Assembly (NCBI GenBank): GCA_900318815.1 | Contig: ONMA01000013.1 | Span: forward strand, 58,526-122,525 | Direction: 5' to 3' | Length of the DNA stretch: 64,000 nt | From: an uncultured Prevotellaceae bacterium | GTDB taxonomy: Bacteria; Bacteroidota; Bacteroidia; Bacteroidales; Bacteroidaceae | In this document: positions 44,416 through 53,754 of the stretch, one piece after another | Position numbering within the stretch: the first letter of the stretch is position 1 | Layout of the letters: every line of letters starts with the position of its first letter | Made by a program: the position numbers and the translations under genes | The notes under the pieces: generated by a model | What the model saw: only the letters and a program-made list of their open reading frames with translations | Told to the model about the DNA's origin: nothing | The model's database searches: none

Positions 44416-44446
44416 TTTGTTTTTCCCTCGTTTTTATATAACTTTG
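44416..44446 (+). promoter_or_regulatory. Promoter of the SusCD locus
   Basis: TTTG at 44416-44419, a 19-base gap, then TAACTTTG at 44439-44446. This is the clearest Bacteroidetes -33/-7 pair in the window. Confidence 0.75.
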
Positions 44447-44474
44447 CAAATAATTTTAATATGTTTTGTGAATT

Positions 44475-47210
44475 ATGAAGTACGTCAAGGCGTTTTTCTG
44501 TTTGTTCATAGAAAGTTGGATGCCGATAACGCTTGCCTTTGCACAGAGCCCGTTGCTCTCAACAGCGCAGCGTCAGGGCGACACTATTCAGGTAAGCATC
44601 AACCGCTCGGCTTCGCCGCTCGGCACGTCCGAGAACTATTATGGCGACAATCCTTCGAAGACTGACGCACCAAACACGGTGACCCGCGAGAGGATGAACA
44701 AAGGTATGATAACCAACACGCTTGACGCCCTGAGCGGTCAGGCGGCTGGTGTGCAGGTGCAGACGGGTGGCAACCACGAGGCCATGCTGTCGGCTGTGCG
44801 CGTGCGTGGTACCACCTCGCTCACGGGCGGCAACGACCCGTTGGTGGTGATCGACGGTGTACAGTCGGACATCATCACGCTGAGCACCATCTACCCTGCC
44901 GACATCGAGAGCTTCACCATCCTGAAGGATGCCTCGGAGACGTCGCAGTATGGTAGCCGCGGCGCTGCGGGCGTCATACAAGTGGTGACGAGAAAGGGTA
45001 AGGCCGAACAGTTCCATATAGCCTACGACGGCAGCGTGGGGTTCGAGAGTACTTACAAGAATCTCCACATGCTCAACGCCGACGAGTTCCGACAGGCGGC
45101 CAGCAACCTGGGTATGAGCATCATCGACAAAGGCGCTAATACCGACTTCACCGAAACGCCCCTCCGCACGGGCTATGTGCAGAATCACCATCTGGCATTC
45201 GGAGGCGGTTCGGAGACGGCCAACTATCGTGCCTCTGTCGGTATGACCGACCACAGGACAACCGTCGAGAACAACAACCTGCGCAACTACATCGCCAAGC
45301 TGGATTTGCACCAGGAGGCTTTCGACAACCGTCTGACGGTAGATCTTGGCGTACTGGGGTCGGCGCAGGACAACAACGTCATCCCCTTCAGGCAGAAGCT
45401 GTTCTATTCTGCTGCCACCTTCAATCCCACTTTCCCGGCAGGCACTAATGCCGCTGGCGGCTACGACGACGTGCCCGAGGCCTGGTGGATCAGCAATCCC
45501 TACGCCCTGCTCACCATGAAGGAGGATGAGGAAAACTCACACGCGAATGTCCATGCAAAGGCAAAGGTCGACTTGGGCTACGGACTCACACTGACCGTCT
45601 TCGGCAGCTATTCGTTTACTAACATCGGCAACGCCCACTATTACCCTACCTACGTATGGAGTCACGGCGAAGCCTATCAGAGTGACAGAAAGATAATGGA
45701 ACTGCTGGGTAATATAGCCCTGAACTGGAGAGGACGGATGGCAGAGTGCCACCAGCTGGGACTGCTGGGACTAATAGAGGGCGGCAGGGACAAGGACAAA
45801 GGATTCTATGCTACCTCGTCGAACATCAACACCAACGCCTTCGGCTACGACAATCTCTCGGCAGGTGCTATCAGGCCTTGGGGAGGGACCAACTCCTTTA
45901 AATACACTTCGAGCATGAGGTCTTACCTGATGAAGGCGCAATACACCTTCGACGACCGCTACACGCTCAACATCAGCACCCGTCTTGACGGCTCTTCGAA
46001 GGTGGGAGAGAACCATCGATGGGAGTTCTTCCCCTCTGCCAGCGGCACCTGGAATGTGACTAATGAGAAATGGATGGCACCCCTGAAGCACTATGTCTCG
46101 AAGCTCAACCTGCGCGTGGGCTACGGTAAGAGTGGCAACCTCGGAGGTATCGAAGCCTTCCTGTCGCAACAGCTCATCCGTCCTAATGGTGTCGTGAGCG
46201 TGGGCGGTATGCCTACCACCACCATGGGCATCGTGCGCAATGCCAATCCCGACCTGGGATGGGAAATCAAGCGCACCTTCAACATCGGTCTGGACATGGC
46301 CTTCTGGGACAACAGGATTGTGCTGACAGCCGACTTCTACACCTCGCGCACGTCGGACATGCTGTATAATTACACCGTCCCCGTGCCAACCTTCACCTAC
46401 GACCACCTGCTGGCCAACCTGGGCAAGATGCGTAACCACGGTCTGGAGATAGGCTTCGGCATCACACCGCTGCAGCAGAAGGACATGGAGCTGAACATCA
46501 ACATGAACTGGACCTTCGAGCGCAACAAGCTCGTGACCCTCAACGGATACTATCAGGGGCAATACCTGACGGCACCCGACGTGCAGGGCATCAGCGGACT
46601 CTACGGAGCAGGCTATCACGGGGCAAGCGGCGTGTGTTTCCAAATAGTCGGTGAAACGCTGGGTGTGTTCTATCTGCCCCATTGCAAGGGCTTTACGACG
46701 GCAGCAGACGGGTCGAAGCGCTACGACCTGACAACGGAGAAATACATCTGCGGACAGGCAACTCCCAAGGCGATGATGGGTTCAAACATCGCTTTCCGCT
46801 ACAAGCAGCTGGACATCACGATGCAGGTGAACGGTGCCTTCGGCCACAAGATATACAACGGTACGGCACTGGCATACATGAATATGGCATCGCTGCCCAA
46901 CTACAACGTGATGCAGGGCGCACCCGAGATGAACATCCAGGATCAGGACATCAGCGACTACTGGCTGGAGCCTGGTGACTACGTGAACTTCGACTATGTC
47001 ACACTGGGCTGGAACGTCCTTGTCCGCTCCCGATACATCAGCAAGCTGCGCGTGGCATGTTCTGTCAACAATCTCGCCACCATCACCTCTTATTCGGGCC
47101 TTACCCCTATGATCAACTCATCAGTAGTCGATTCGACTCTTGGCGTTGACGACAAGCGCACCATCCCCCCCTACCGCACCTATTCACTCGCCCTAAGCAT
47201 ACAGTTCTGA
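44475..47210 (+). CDS. susC: SusC/RagA-family TonB-dependent outer-membrane transporter
   Basis: 911 residues. After the signal region (LFIESWMPITLAFAQ) the plug domain appears within 60 residues: ALSGQAAGVQVQTGG, RVRGTTSL, DPLVVIDGV and ILKDASETSQYGSRGAAGVI. Most SusC proteins carry a carboxypeptidase-regulatory domain before the plug; it is missing here. The C-terminus (TIPPYRTYSLALSIQF) is a proper barrel end. With the following SusD and PL11 genes it should import rhamnogalacturonan fragments. Confidence 0.92.
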   Translation: MKYVKAFFCLFIESWMPITLAFAQSPLLSTAQRQGDTIQVSINRSASPLGTSENYYGDNPSKTDAPNTVTRERMNKGMITNTLDALSGQAAGVQVQTGGNHEAMLSAVRVRGTTSLTGGNDPLVVIDGVQSDIITLSTIYPADIESFTILKDASETSQYGSRGAAGVIQVVTRKGKAEQFHIAYDGSVGFESTYKNLHMLNADEFRQAASNLGMSIIDKGANTDFTETPLRTGYVQNHHLAFGGGSETANYRASVGMTDHRTTVENNNLRNYIAKLDLHQEAFDNRLTVDLGVLGSAQDNNVIPFRQKLFYSAATFNPTFPAGTNAAGGYDDVPEAWWISNPYALLTMKEDEENSHANVHAKAKVDLGYGLTLTVFGSYSFTNIGNAHYYPTYVWSHGEAYQSDRKIMELLGNIALNWRGRMAECHQLGLLGLIEGGRDKDKGFYATSSNINTNAFGYDNLSAGAIRPWGGTNSFKYTSSMRSYLMKAQYTFDDRYTLNISTRLDGSSKVGENHRWEFFPSASGTWNVTNEKWMAPLKHYVSKLNLRVGYGKSGNLGGIEAFLSQQLIRPNGVVSVGGMPTTTMGIVRNANPDLGWEIKRTFNIGLDMAFWDNRIVLTADFYTSRTSDMLYNYTVPVPTFTYDHLLANLGKMRNHGLEIGFGITPLQQKDMELNINMNWTFERNKLVTLNGYYQGQYLTAPDVQGISGLYGAGYHGASGVCFQIVGETLGVFYLPHCKGFTTAADGSKRYDLTTEKYICGQATPKAMMGSNIAFRYKQLDITMQVNGAFGHKIYNGTALAYMNMASLPNYNVMQGAPEMNIQDQDISDYWLEPGDYVNFDYVTLGWNVLVRSRYISKLRVACSVNNLATITSYSGLTPMINSSVVDSTLGVDDKRTIPPYRTYSLALSIQF

Positions 47211-47212
47211 GA

Positions 47213-47250
47213 AAGTGAAGAATGAAGAGTGAAGAATGAAGAGTGAAGAA
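47213..47250 (+). repeat. GAAGAGTGAAGAAT short tandem repeat
   Basis: Three near-identical 14-base units (GTGAAGAATGAAGA) between susC and susD, the same phrase as in the inverted repeat at 4806-4912. Confidence 0.6.
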
Positions 47251-47271
47251 TAATAAATGAGAAATGAAAAA

Positions 47272-48816
47272 ATGAAAAGATATAACACCATAAGATTTTT
47301 TCTCGCCCTTGCGCTCACATCGTGCTCGCTTGACGAGACACCGCGCAGCGAGCTGCCCGAAAGTGCAGCCTATACATCCATGGAAATCCTGTATCTCAAC
47401 ACCGTCGCCACCTTATATAATTACATCGGCGGATATGAAGACGGCCAAGGTCTACAGGGCACCAACCGAGGCATCTATGACCTGCAGACCTTCGGCAGCG
47501 ACGAAGCCATGATACCCCTGCGCGGCGGCGACTGGTATGACGGCGGCCTGTGGGAGGCCATGTATAAGCACTCATGGAATGCAGGTCACGACCTGATGAA
47601 GAACTCGTGGCTATACCTCTATAAGGTCATAGCGCTGTGCAACAGGTCGCTGGAGACTCTCAATACCTATCAAGATCTTGCTGGCGCAGAGTATTATCGT
47701 GCCTGGACATCAGAGGTGAGAGCACTCCGAGCCATGTATTATTGGTATCTCATCGACCTCTTTGGCGATGTGCCCCTGATAACCAATAGCAGCGTGTCGA
47801 TGAACGAGGTAAAGCGCGAGAAGCGTGCCGTGGTGTTCAAATTCTGCGAAGATGAACTCCTTTCCGTTGTCAACTTCCTGTCAAGCGAAAATAGCACTCG
47901 CGAGGGCGACTACTACGGACGCATCACACAACCTGTCGCACTCTTCATTCTGGCTAAGCTGATGCTACAGTCGGAAGTGTACACAGATGTACCGCGATGG
48001 GGCGATTGCATCGGTTTTTGCGACGAGCTGCAAGATATGGGTTATAGCCTCGAACCAATCTATAGCTCTAACTTCCTCGTTTACAACCAGAACTCGAAGG
48101 AGAATATCTTCACCATTCCGATGAATAAGAACCTCTACTCCAACCAACAGCAGAACATCATCCGTTCCCTGCACTACCGTCATGCTGCAGCATACGGTTA
48201 TAACGGCGAGAACGGTACTTGCGCCACGCTGAAGACGCTACAGGTGTTTGGCTATCCAGACGATATGGACCCCCGTTTCGTCGACTGCTACCACTACGAC
48301 TATGTCCATGATTCAAACGGGAAAACCGTCACTGACCGAACGGGAAAACCCTTGAAATACGAGCCCGACAAGGTGCAACTCGACCTCAGCGGCTCACCAT
48401 ACTTAGAGACGGCAGGCGCCCGCATGTACAAATATGAGTACGACAAGAATGCCATCAAGGGCGGCAAACTCATTGACAACGACATCGTGCTATTCCGCTA
48501 TGCCGACGTGCTGCTGATGCGCGCCGAATGTAAGGAACGTCTGGGCAAGGACGGCAGCGCCGACTTCAATGCCGTCAGGTCGCGCGCTGGGGCAACACCT
48601 CGTGAGTGTACCCTCGGCAACATCCTCAATGAGCGCCTGCTGGAACTCTGCTGGGAAGGCTGGCGCCGACCAGACCTCATCCGTTTCGGACAATATAAGT
48701 CGCTCTATGAGGAGCCAGATGCCGTCAATGAATCAGATGGTCACACCACCGTCTTCCCGATTCCTGCCGAAGTGCTTGCGCTTAACAACAACCTGACACA
48801 GAATCCAGGATATTAA
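47272..48816 (+). CDS. susD: SusD/RagB-family glycan-binding lipoprotein
   Basis: 514 residues from the ATG at 47272, which gives a lipoprotein signal FLALALTSC; the longer frame from 47257 adds five residues. SusD features include SLDETPRSELPESAAYTS after the lipobox, an RALRAMYYWYLIDLFGDVPL helix near residue 145, and the C-terminal LNERLLELCWEGWRRPDLIR and VFPIPAEVLALN. It forms the lid of the SusC channel and binds the oligosaccharide. Confidence 0.93.
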   Translation: MKRYNTIRFFLALALTSCSLDETPRSELPESAAYTSMEILYLNTVATLYNYIGGYEDGQGLQGTNRGIYDLQTFGSDEAMIPLRGGDWYDGGLWEAMYKHSWNAGHDLMKNSWLYLYKVIALCNRSLETLNTYQDLAGAEYYRAWTSEVRALRAMYYWYLIDLFGDVPLITNSSVSMNEVKREKRAVVFKFCEDELLSVVNFLSSENSTREGDYYGRITQPVALFILAKLMLQSEVYTDVPRWGDCIGFCDELQDMGYSLEPIYSSNFLVYNQNSKENIFTIPMNKNLYSNQQQNIIRSLHYRHAAAYGYNGENGTCATLKTLQVFGYPDDMDPRFVDCYHYDYVHDSNGKTVTDRTGKPLKYEPDKVQLDLSGSPYLETAGARMYKYEYDKNAIKGGKLIDNDIVLFRYADVLLMRAECKERLGKDGSADFNAVRSRAGATPRECTLGNILNERLLELCWEGWRRPDLIRFGQYKSLYEEPDAVNESDGHTTVFPIPAEVLALNNNLTQNPGY

Positions 48817-48909
48817 AGTTGTTTTGCTACCTGAAGAGTGACACAGGTATTGACGCACTGCCATGACTCAATAGGCAATAATGCTTATAGAAATATCATA
48901 AATTGAAGT

Positions 48910-48937
48910 TTTGTTCTCAGATTTATTCGTACTTTTG
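48910..48937 (+). promoter_or_regulatory. Promoter of the PL11-repeat gene
   Basis: TTTG at 48910-48913 and TACTTTTG at 48930-48937, gap 16. The -7 box matches TAnnTTTG. It implies separate transcription from susD. Confidence 0.55.
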
Positions 48938-48966
48938 CAGCCAACTACAACTAAAACTTATCAAAT

Positions 48967-51900
48967 ATGAAAAAACTATTCTTTCTTGCAATCGCAGGAC
49001 TGTTGTCGGTGATGGGCGTACAGGCACAGCGCGTGGCCGACCACCTGAATCGTGGCCTGGTGGCCATTCCGCAGGGCGACAAGACCGGGCAGGACAGCCG
49101 CTACGGAACTTCGGGCACCGGCATCTTCGTCTCTTGGCGCAAGCTGGCCACTGAGTACTTCGACACCCAGTACAACCTCTATCGCAACGGCACCAAGGTG
49201 GCTTCCAACCTCACCGTGACCAACTATCAGGACAACAACGGCACGAAGGCCAGCCTGTACAAGGTGGTGCCCGTGGTGCGCGGACAGGAGCGGCAGGACC
49301 TGGCCTCAGCTGAGGTGAAGCCCTGGGAACACCAGTACTGGGACATCGCCGTGCAGCCCGTGGTGGGGCGCGACGGTGTCGTGACCAATGGCTACACGCT
49401 GAACGACTGTTCGGTAGCCGACGTTGACGGCGACGGACAGATGGAGTTCGTGGTGAAGCGGCGCAACGACTCAGGCAACCTGCTCTCGGCCTCCAATAAG
49501 AACAACTTCAACCTGCACGAGTGCTACAAGATGGACGGCACGCGGCTGTGGTGGATTGACATGGGCCCCAACCTCATGGCCGGTCCCGACGAGCAGTTTG
49601 ACCTCATCCTCTACGACTGGGACCAGGACGGCAAGGCCGAGGCCCTGATGCGCGGTGCCGACAACATGATCATCCACACCGCCACGGGCAAGACCATCAA
49701 GATAGGCAACATGAACTACTATGCCCCGCGCGACGAGTACACCAAGCAGGGAGCCGAGTACCTGCTCTACATGAACGGAGCGACGGGCGAGCCTTACGGT
49801 TGGGACGGCAGCGACAGCTGGACGCCGGCCGCCTATCCGCTGCCCCGCTATGAGAACGGCGAGAGCGACTATGCCACCGTCTGGGGAGCCAACGACACGG
49901 GACATCGTGCCACGAAGCACTACTTTGGCGCTCCCTATCTCGACGGTCGCAATCCCTCCATCTTCTTAGGCCGTGGCTGCTACACGCGCCATAAGTTCTG
50001 TGTACTTGACGTGAATCCCACAACCCACGAGCTGACCCAGCGCTGGCGCTGGAACTGCTACGACGGCAAATCGCCCTGGTTTGGCAATGGCTTCCACAAC
50101 TTCTGTATTGCCGATGTCGACATGGACGGGCGCGACGAGATTGTCTTCGGCTCGATGATTATCGACGATACGGGCTACGGCCTCTCCACTACGGGCTATG
50201 GTCACGGCGACTCGCAGCACTGCGGCGACCTCGACCCCTACCGCTGGGGCCTGGAGCTGTTCGTCTGCCTGGAGAGTGCCGCCTCGCCGGGCGTGGCCTA
50301 TACCAACGCCATGCGGTCGGAGGTGTACTACCAGAACGGCGGTGGCGGCGACAATGGCCGCTGCATGGCTGGCAACTTCCAGAACACCTATCCCGGGGGT
50401 GTGGCCCGCTCGGCCCAGGGCGGACTCATCAGTTTAGTGGCCGACAAGGTCGTTGAAAACGACAACCACATGGCCAACGATGACTACTGGAACATGCGCG
50501 TGTTCTGGGACGGCGACCTGCTCGACGAGTTCATGGACTCGCCGGGTGTGGAGCGTTCGCCCTGCGTATATAAATATGGTGGACAGGCCGAGGTGGGTAC
50601 GGGTCGCAGCGCCTATCCCAATGACCGTTGCTGGATGGGCGAGGGCAACTTGAACAACTCGTCGAAGAACAATCCGGGCTTCCTCGGCGACATCATCGGC
50701 GACTGGCGCGAGGAGATTGTAGTACGTGCGGGCGATGCCCTGCGCATCTACGTCAGTAGCTACGAGAGTCCCTGGGCCGTGACCACGCTCTGGGTCGACC
50801 ATGAGTATCGCAACGCCATGACGTGGCAGCCGGTGGGCTACAACCAGGCTCCGCATCCCAGCTTCTTCTTGGGCGAACTGGAAGGTATCACCAAGGAGCC
50901 GCCTGCCGTAGTGCTCGAAGGCCGCACGGAAGTGAACGGTACCATACAGACCACCGACGAGCACCTGCTCATCTCGGGCTACGAGGACAAGACTTTCAGC
51001 GTGGCCGATGGCGCTTCGCCTTGGATTCTCACCGTGAACACACCCGCCTGGGTGCAAGGCTCCGGTGCTAAGCAAGCCACGGCCTCTACGCCCAAACAGC
51101 CCGCGCGTACCATTATTAATTATACGACCACGCTTACGGGAGGTGCCTTTGGCGGTGCTACCCACTTGGTGAAGCAGGGTGAGGGCACGCTCGTGCTGCC
51201 CAATGTGGTGCAGAAGCACACGGGGGCTACCGACGTGTGGAACGGTACACTCCAGTTCGACGGCACGATGGAGTCGTCGCCTGTCTGGCTCAACCGCCAC
51301 ACCACGCTGCTCTCCGACGGAGGTAAGTTCCTGGGGGGCTTGAAGGCCGAGTACAACGCCGCCATCTATCCCGGCGGCAAGGACAAGGTGGGTGCCATCA
51401 CCGTGTCTCACTTGGAGTTAGGCTTTGGTTCGCGCATCGTGTTCGACGTGACAGATCAGACCACGCTCGACTACCTGCATGCCGACCAGCTCACGATTGA
51501 GACGAAGACGTGGCAGTATGGCCCGAAATACAAGGCTCCCGTATGGGAGTTCAAGACCACGGGTACGCTGGCCGAGGGAACCTACGAGATAGGCAGCATT
51601 GGCAGTGTGACGGGCAACGTGGAGAACATCATACTCGAAGGGCTGGGCAACGACGTGGTGGCAAGTCTCAGCCATGAGAACGGCAAGCTGCTGTTAGTGG
51701 TGAAGCCCATGCGCGAGTCGACGACCGTTGTATGGAACGGCACCCAGGGTGATAACCTCTGGGAACAGGCTTCGGGCGAGAACTTCCTGGCCGACGGCCA
51801 GCGTACCTACGCCGCCAATGGCGACGACGTGGTGTTCGACGACAATGCCGCCATTACCACCGTCAATATCAAGGGGGCTGTCAGTCCCCGTTCGGTGACC

Positions 51901-53655
51901 TTCAACAACGAGACCAAGGCTTACGTCATCAACGGCGACAGCATCGTGGGTGCTGCCCCCATTGTGAAGAACGGCAAGGGGCGTGTCACCTTCAACAACT
52001 GGAACAACACGGGGGCTACGACCATCAACGGCGGCACCGTCGTAGTGACGATGCTGGCCAACAACGCCGGTCAGACCATCGGTTCCCTCGGCAATGCCTC
52101 GCAGCCCATCAACCTGAACGACGGAGCTACGCTGCAGACCAATGGCACTATTATCACCGACCAGATTCTCAACCTGACGGGCGAGGCCACCGTTGACGTG
52201 CCGTCAGGCAAGTCAGTCATCTTCAACAAGGCCATCAAGGGCAATGGCTCCACGCTCGTCAAGACGGGGGCTGGCTCAATGGAGACGGGCACCAGTGGCA
52301 ATACCTACTCGAAACTGATCGTCAAGGCCGGTACGGTGACATCGAACTACAGTTCAAACAACGTGGATCAGTTGCCTGCCACCGTCGAGTTCCAGGGCGG
52401 CACCCTCTGGGGGGCCAACCAGGAGGGTGGCAGCGGCGTGACCAACAATGCCAACTTCGTGGTGCCGCAGGGCAAGACAGGCTCGTTCTACGGTTCCTTC
52501 CGTGGCGTCTATAAGGGCAGCCTCTCGGGGGCAGGCACGTTTAATGTCTATTCCGGCGGTGTGCGTTGCTACTGGCAGGGCGACTGGAGTGCATTCACCG
52601 GCACGGTGAAGGTGGGCAAGCAGAATCGACAGAACAAGAAGAGCTACCAGCCCGGGTTCGACTTCCAGAATGCTTACGGTCTGCCCAACGCCACGCTCAG
52701 CGTCAACGAGGGCGTGTTGTGCAGTTGCAACAGCACCTTCGTGGTGGGCAAGGTGTCGGGCAGCGGCACGCTAACTGGCTCTGGCACTTGGGTCGTGGGA
52801 GCTAACGACGATGACTTCTACCTGAACACCGAGATTGGTGTCACCTCCGATCGCACCGATGACTACGGCGGCACCATCGCGAAGAGTGCTACCAAGCTCA
52901 CCAAGCGCGGCACGGGTAAGATGTCCGTGATGACCGTGGGCAAGATTAATGCTACGCTCACCGTGGAAGGCGGCACCGTGGCCTTCAATCAGGCAGCTCT
53001 CTCTACGTTAGTGTGTGGCACCAACCCCGCTACGGTGAAGAATGGCGGGCGCATCGTGGGGCAGGGACTCCTCAATTCCGTTGCCTTGCAGAGTGGAGCC
53101 GTGCTCATACCCTGTGGCAGCATCAACAACGAGACAACGCCTGGCACCATTAAGACCAATGCGCTGCTCAACGTGCAGAAGGGTGCCACGGTCGACTTCC
53201 TGCTCAATGGTTCGAAGAACTCGCAGTTGCAGCCCGCCAACCTTAGCTTCAACGGTACGGTCAAGGTGACGCTGGTGGGTGGCTTTGTGCCCGCTGTCGG
53301 CCAGGAGTTCACCCTCTGGACCACTGCGGGCAACTTCTCGGGTACGCCCGAGTTCTCCTTGCCTCAGCTGCCTGAAGGTCTCTACTGGAACACCGACGGC
53401 TTGCACGACAAGACGGGTGTGCTGCGCGTGACCGACAATCCTGCCGATGGCATCGGACGTATTGGCATGGACGAGACGGCCTATTGCGAGGTATATAGCG
53501 TTGACGGCAAGAAGATGGCTTCGCTCACTGTCCGTCGGGCCGACCTGCGTTCGACTCTCCGACAGATGGGCGTGCAGCCCGGAGTCTATGTGGTGAAGTC
53601 GGTAGCAGGGCGCAACAGTCAGACGGAGACTCTCGTTCTCAAAAAATTCAGATGA
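48967..53655 (+). CDS. PL11 rhamnogalacturonan lyase fused to autotransporter-type repeats
   Basis: 1562 residues. The signal peptide is LFFLAIAGLLSVMGVQAQ. The PL11 catalytic part covers about 20-640 (DHLNRGLVAIPQG, DVDGDGQMEF, DWDQDGKAE, DVDMDGRDEIVFGS). From about 700 to 1470 it has passenger-type repeats: LVKQGEGTLVLPNVVQKHTG, TGATTINGGTVVV, TLVKTGAGSMETGTSG, LTVEGGTVAF. The end, YSVDGKKMASLTVRR...GVYVVKSVAG...LVLKKF, is a type IX secretion-like sorting domain. It would cut pectin backbone at the surface, with the beta-helix repeats as a stalk. Most PL11 enzymes lack the repeat part. Confidence 0.88.
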   Translation: MKKLFFLAIAGLLSVMGVQAQRVADHLNRGLVAIPQGDKTGQDSRYGTSGTGIFVSWRKLATEYFDTQYNLYRNGTKVASNLTVTNYQDNNGTKASLYKVVPVVRGQERQDLASAEVKPWEHQYWDIAVQPVVGRDGVVTNGYTLNDCSVADVDGDGQMEFVVKRRNDSGNLLSASNKNNFNLHECYKMDGTRLWWIDMGPNLMAGPDEQFDLILYDWDQDGKAEALMRGADNMIIHTATGKTIKIGNMNYYAPRDEYTKQGAEYLLYMNGATGEPYGWDGSDSWTPAAYPLPRYENGESDYATVWGANDTGHRATKHYFGAPYLDGRNPSIFLGRGCYTRHKFCVLDVNPTTHELTQRWRWNCYDGKSPWFGNGFHNFCIADVDMDGRDEIVFGSMIIDDTGYGLSTTGYGHGDSQHCGDLDPYRWGLELFVCLESAASPGVAYTNAMRSEVYYQNGGGGDNGRCMAGNFQNTYPGGVARSAQGGLISLVADKVVENDNHMANDDYWNMRVFWDGDLLDEFMDSPGVERSPCVYKYGGQAEVGTGRSAYPNDRCWMGEGNLNNSSKNNPGFLGDIIGDWREEIVVRAGDALRIYVSSYESPWAVTTLWVDHEYRNAMTWQPVGYNQAPHPSFFLGELEGITKEPPAVVLEGRTEVNGTIQTTDEHLLISGYEDKTFSVADGASPWILTVNTPAWVQGSGAKQATASTPKQPARTIINYTTTLTGGAFGGATHLVKQGEGTLVLPNVVQKHTGATDVWNGTLQFDGTMESSPVWLNRHTTLLSDGGKFLGGLKAEYNAAIYPGGKDKVGAITVSHLELGFGSRIVFDVTDQTTLDYLHADQLTIETKTWQYGPKYKAPVWEFKTTGTLAEGTYEIGSIGSVTGNVENIILEGLGNDVVASLSHENGKLLLVVKPMRESTTVVWNGTQGDNLWEQASGENFLADGQRTYAANGDDVVFDDNAAITTVNIKGAVSPRSVTFNNETKAYVINGDSIVGAAPIVKNGKGRVTFNNWNNTGATTINGGTVVVTMLANNAGQTIGSLGNASQPINLNDGATLQTNGTIITDQILNLTGEATVDVPSGKSVIFNKAIKGNGSTLVKTGAGSMETGTSGNTYSKLIVKAGTVTSNYSSNNVDQLPATVEFQGGTLWGANQEGGSGVTNNANFVVPQGKTGSFYGSFRGVYKGSLSGAGTFNVYSGGVRCYWQGDWSAFTGTVKVGKQNRQNKKSYQPGFDFQNAYGLPNATLSVNEGVLCSCNSTFVVGKVSGSGTLTGSGTWVVGANDDDFYLNTEIGVTSDRTDDYGGTIAKSATKLTKRGTGKMSVMTVGKINATLTVEGGTVAFNQAALSTLVCGTNPATVKNGGRIVGQGLLNSVALQSGAVLIPCGSINNETTPGTIKTNALLNVQKGATVDFLLNGSKNSQLQPANLSFNGTVKVTLVGGFVPAVGQEFTLWTTAGNFSGTPEFSLPQLPEGLYWNTDGLHDKTGVLRVTDNPADGIGRIGMDETAYCEVYSVDGKKMASLTVRRADLRSTLRQMGVQPGVYVVKSVAGRNSQTETLVLKKFR

Positions 53656-53681
53656 TTGGGCAAAAATTCTTGTGTGTTTTC

Positions 53682-53713
53682 TTTGTGCTATATCAAGAAA
53701 ATCATTAACTTTG
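53682..53713 (+). promoter_or_regulatory. Promoter of the carbohydrate-binding protein gene
   Basis: TTTG at 53682-53685 and TAACTTTG at 53706-53713 with a 20-base gap, 41 bases before the ATG. Confidence 0.7.
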
Positions 53714-53754
53714 CACCCGTTAAATAATAACTAACTTACTAATTTACCAACATT

